This document shows positions 63,192 to 64,000 of a DNA stretch of 64,000 nt, piece after piece; positions within the stretch are counted from its first letter, which is position 1; the number at the start of each line of letters is the position of its first letter. The notes under the pieces are model-generated. The model did not search any database. It saw only the letters and a list, made by a program, of their open reading frames with translations, and was not told the DNA's origin. The DNA comes from Gemmatimonadota bacterium (GTDB lineage Bacteria > Gemmatimonadota > Gemmatimonadetes > Gemmatimonadales > Gemmatimonadaceae), in NCBI GenBank assembly GCA_040388625.1, contig JAZKBK010000005.1, positions 285,478 through 349,477 on the forward strand, read 5' to 3'. The position numbers and the translations under genes were made by a program.

Positions 63192-63230
63192 ACAGCTCCG
63201 GTGCCGACATGTCGGCACCGGAGCTGTTTT
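63192..63230 (+). terminator. Rho-independent terminator between M28 and peroxiredoxin genes
   Basis: CAGCTCCGGTGCCGAC-at-GTCGGCACCGGAGCTG is a perfect 34-bp palindrome (63193-63226), extendable by one A-T pair, followed by TTTT. It lies 35 bases after the stop codon. Confidence 0.9.
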
Positions 63231-63299
63231 GCATGAGCGCTTTGGTCGGGCATCTCATGGATGTTGCTGCACGAGCGCGCTCGAGCGTAGGTTACAGGT

Positions 63300-63794
63300 A
63301 TGAAACTGACCGCAGGCGCTCTGGCGCCGGACTTCGAGCTCGAAAGTACCGCGGGCACCGTGTCACTCGCCGGACTGCGTGGTTCGCGAGTGGTACTCTA
63401 TTTCTATCCAAAGGATGACACGCCCGGTTGCACGCGCGAGGCATGCTCGTTCCGCGACAGCATGAGCCGGCTCCAGGGTCACGGCGCCACGATACTCGGC
63501 GTCTCCAGAGACTCGATGGATTCGCACCGCCGCTTTCGCGAGAAGTACGGCCTTCCGTTCGCACTCGCGTCGGACCCCGACAACACTGTGGCGAAGGCCT
63601 ACGGAGCCTTCGGAAAGAAGATGATGTACGGCAAGGAGGTCACGGGGACCATCCGCTCCACGTTCCTCATCGATCCGCAGGGACGCATCGAGCGAGTGTG
63701 GTCACCGGTGAAAGTTGACGGGCACGTAGATCAGATACTTGCTGCATTCGATGAAACTCATCCATCGGCGAGTGGAAAGAAGACGATACAGTGA
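63300..63794 (+). CDS. bcp: BCP/PrxQ-type thiol peroxidase
   Basis: A 164-residue cytoplasmic peroxiredoxin: APDFELESTAG, then KDDTPGCTREACSFRD with the peroxidatic Cys44 and the resolving Cys49 five residues on (PrxQ layout), LGVSRDSMDSHRRFREKYGLPFALASDPDNTVAKAYGAFG and TFLIDPQGRIERVW. It reduces H2O2 and organic peroxides, recycled by thioredoxin. TAGGTT ends six bases before the ATG at 63300 without Shine-Dalgarno, suggesting a leaderless mRNA. A slightly longer than usual C-terminus ends in a basic tail. Confidence 0.93.
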   Translation: MKLTAGALAPDFELESTAGTVSLAGLRGSRVVLYFYPKDDTPGCTREACSFRDSMSRLQGHGATILGVSRDSMDSHRRFREKYGLPFALASDPDNTVAKAYGAFGKKMMYGKEVTGTIRSTFLIDPQGRIERVWSPVKVDGHVDQILAAFDETHPSASGKKTIQ

Positions 63795-63907
63795 AGCTCA
63801 GTCTCACCCCGTGCGCGGCGTCGCCTTCAACGCTCGGCAGCGGCCGCACGGTGGACTGAGCAGGACCGCTACGGAGCTGGTAGTGTCTGCGGCGTTCCGC
63901 TGCTCGA

Positions 63908-64000
63908 GTGGCGGCCCCGAATCGTGTCGACGTGTATACGGAGAAGTTGTACGCGCTGAGGCATCGGATCGTCGGCGGTGAGTATCTGCGGGACGGCCGT
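63908..64000 (+). CDS. Start of a gene cut by the window edge, function unknown
   Basis: From GTG 63908 an open frame of 31 codons runs to the window edge: AAPNRVDVYTEKLYALRHRI.. with a helical, amphipathic look. The frame is closed upstream by a TAG. FlgM-like anti-sigma factors end with a similar short helix, but the visible part is too small to name a family. Confidence 0.35.
   Translation, partial: MAAPNRVDVYTEKLYALRHRIVGGEYLRDGR

Noticed and set aside
63739-63981. 80-codon plus-strand frame at the right edge
   Set aside because: Overlaps the peroxiredoxin gene end and has Arg/Ser-rich, motif-free composition; the GTG frame at 63908 looks more protein-like.

Overview
The window is a GC-rich chromosomal segment from a Gram-negative, outer-membrane-bearing bacterium. 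It is most likely a member of Gemmatimonadota or a close relative. This is inferred from a SusC/SusD pair, a giant TonB receptor with a carboxypeptidase-regulatory-like plug domain, many secreted peptidases (M1, M19, M28, S9), a membrane Ser/Thr kinase with TPRs and the wealth of lipoproteins. I recognise no rRNA, tRNA, CRISPR array or complete insertion sequence.

Layout. 1-5000: the end of a TPR protein, a receiver-less sigma54-type AAA+ activator, a TPR/HD-GYP protein and a family-5 solute-binding lipoprotein, probably one transcription unit. 5150-7774: a secreted M1 aminopeptidase and an alpha/beta hydrolase. 7771-10860 (minus): two AraC-like regulators flanking a TPR protein, overlapping ends. 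10958-11412: a 455-bp segment bounded by 36-bp inverted repeats that encloses a tiny lipoprotein gene. 11949-12905: a secreted metallo-beta-lactamase-fold hydrolase. 13140-21179: an apparent operon with a promoter and a textbook terminator: amidohydrolase, S9 peptidase, SusC-like receptor, SusD-like lipoprotein, reading as a peptide-utilisation locus.

21300-32130 is a metal and secretome island: a CPH-type copper P-ATPase, a Met/His-rich outer-membrane protein, a Cys/His-rich exported protein, lipoproteins, beta-propellers, a His-motif exported protein, a GDCC(x)YCS zinc-ribbon-like protein and a membrane HExxH protein. 32187-38611: an FAD monooxygenase, a cyclophilin lipoprotein, a FadR-type regulator diverging from a DUF5916-like outer-membrane protein, and a cupredoxin. 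38656-48855: a TauE permease, a TetR-RND efflux operon (tetR, tolC-like, adaptor, pump), a CDF metal transporter and an acyltransferase. 49152-56093: a NIPSNAP-like protein, an L,D-transpeptidase, then a 1242-residue TonB receptor with an extra C-terminal helical domain, followed by an exported propeller protein. 56160-64000: DUF1801 coupled to a kinase-TPR protein, an M19 dipeptidase, an M28 peptidase, a BCP peroxiredoxin and the start of one more gene.

The most interesting non-coding signals are: (i) perfect palindromes placed inside promoter spacers of the FadR- and TetR-linked promoters; (ii) several genes with a TANNNT-like box only 6-8 nt before the start codon and no Shine-Dalgarno sequence, suggesting leaderless transcripts; (iii) the inverted-repeat element with a passenger lipoprotein. 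Gene calls rest on reading motifs by eye; no database search was possible.
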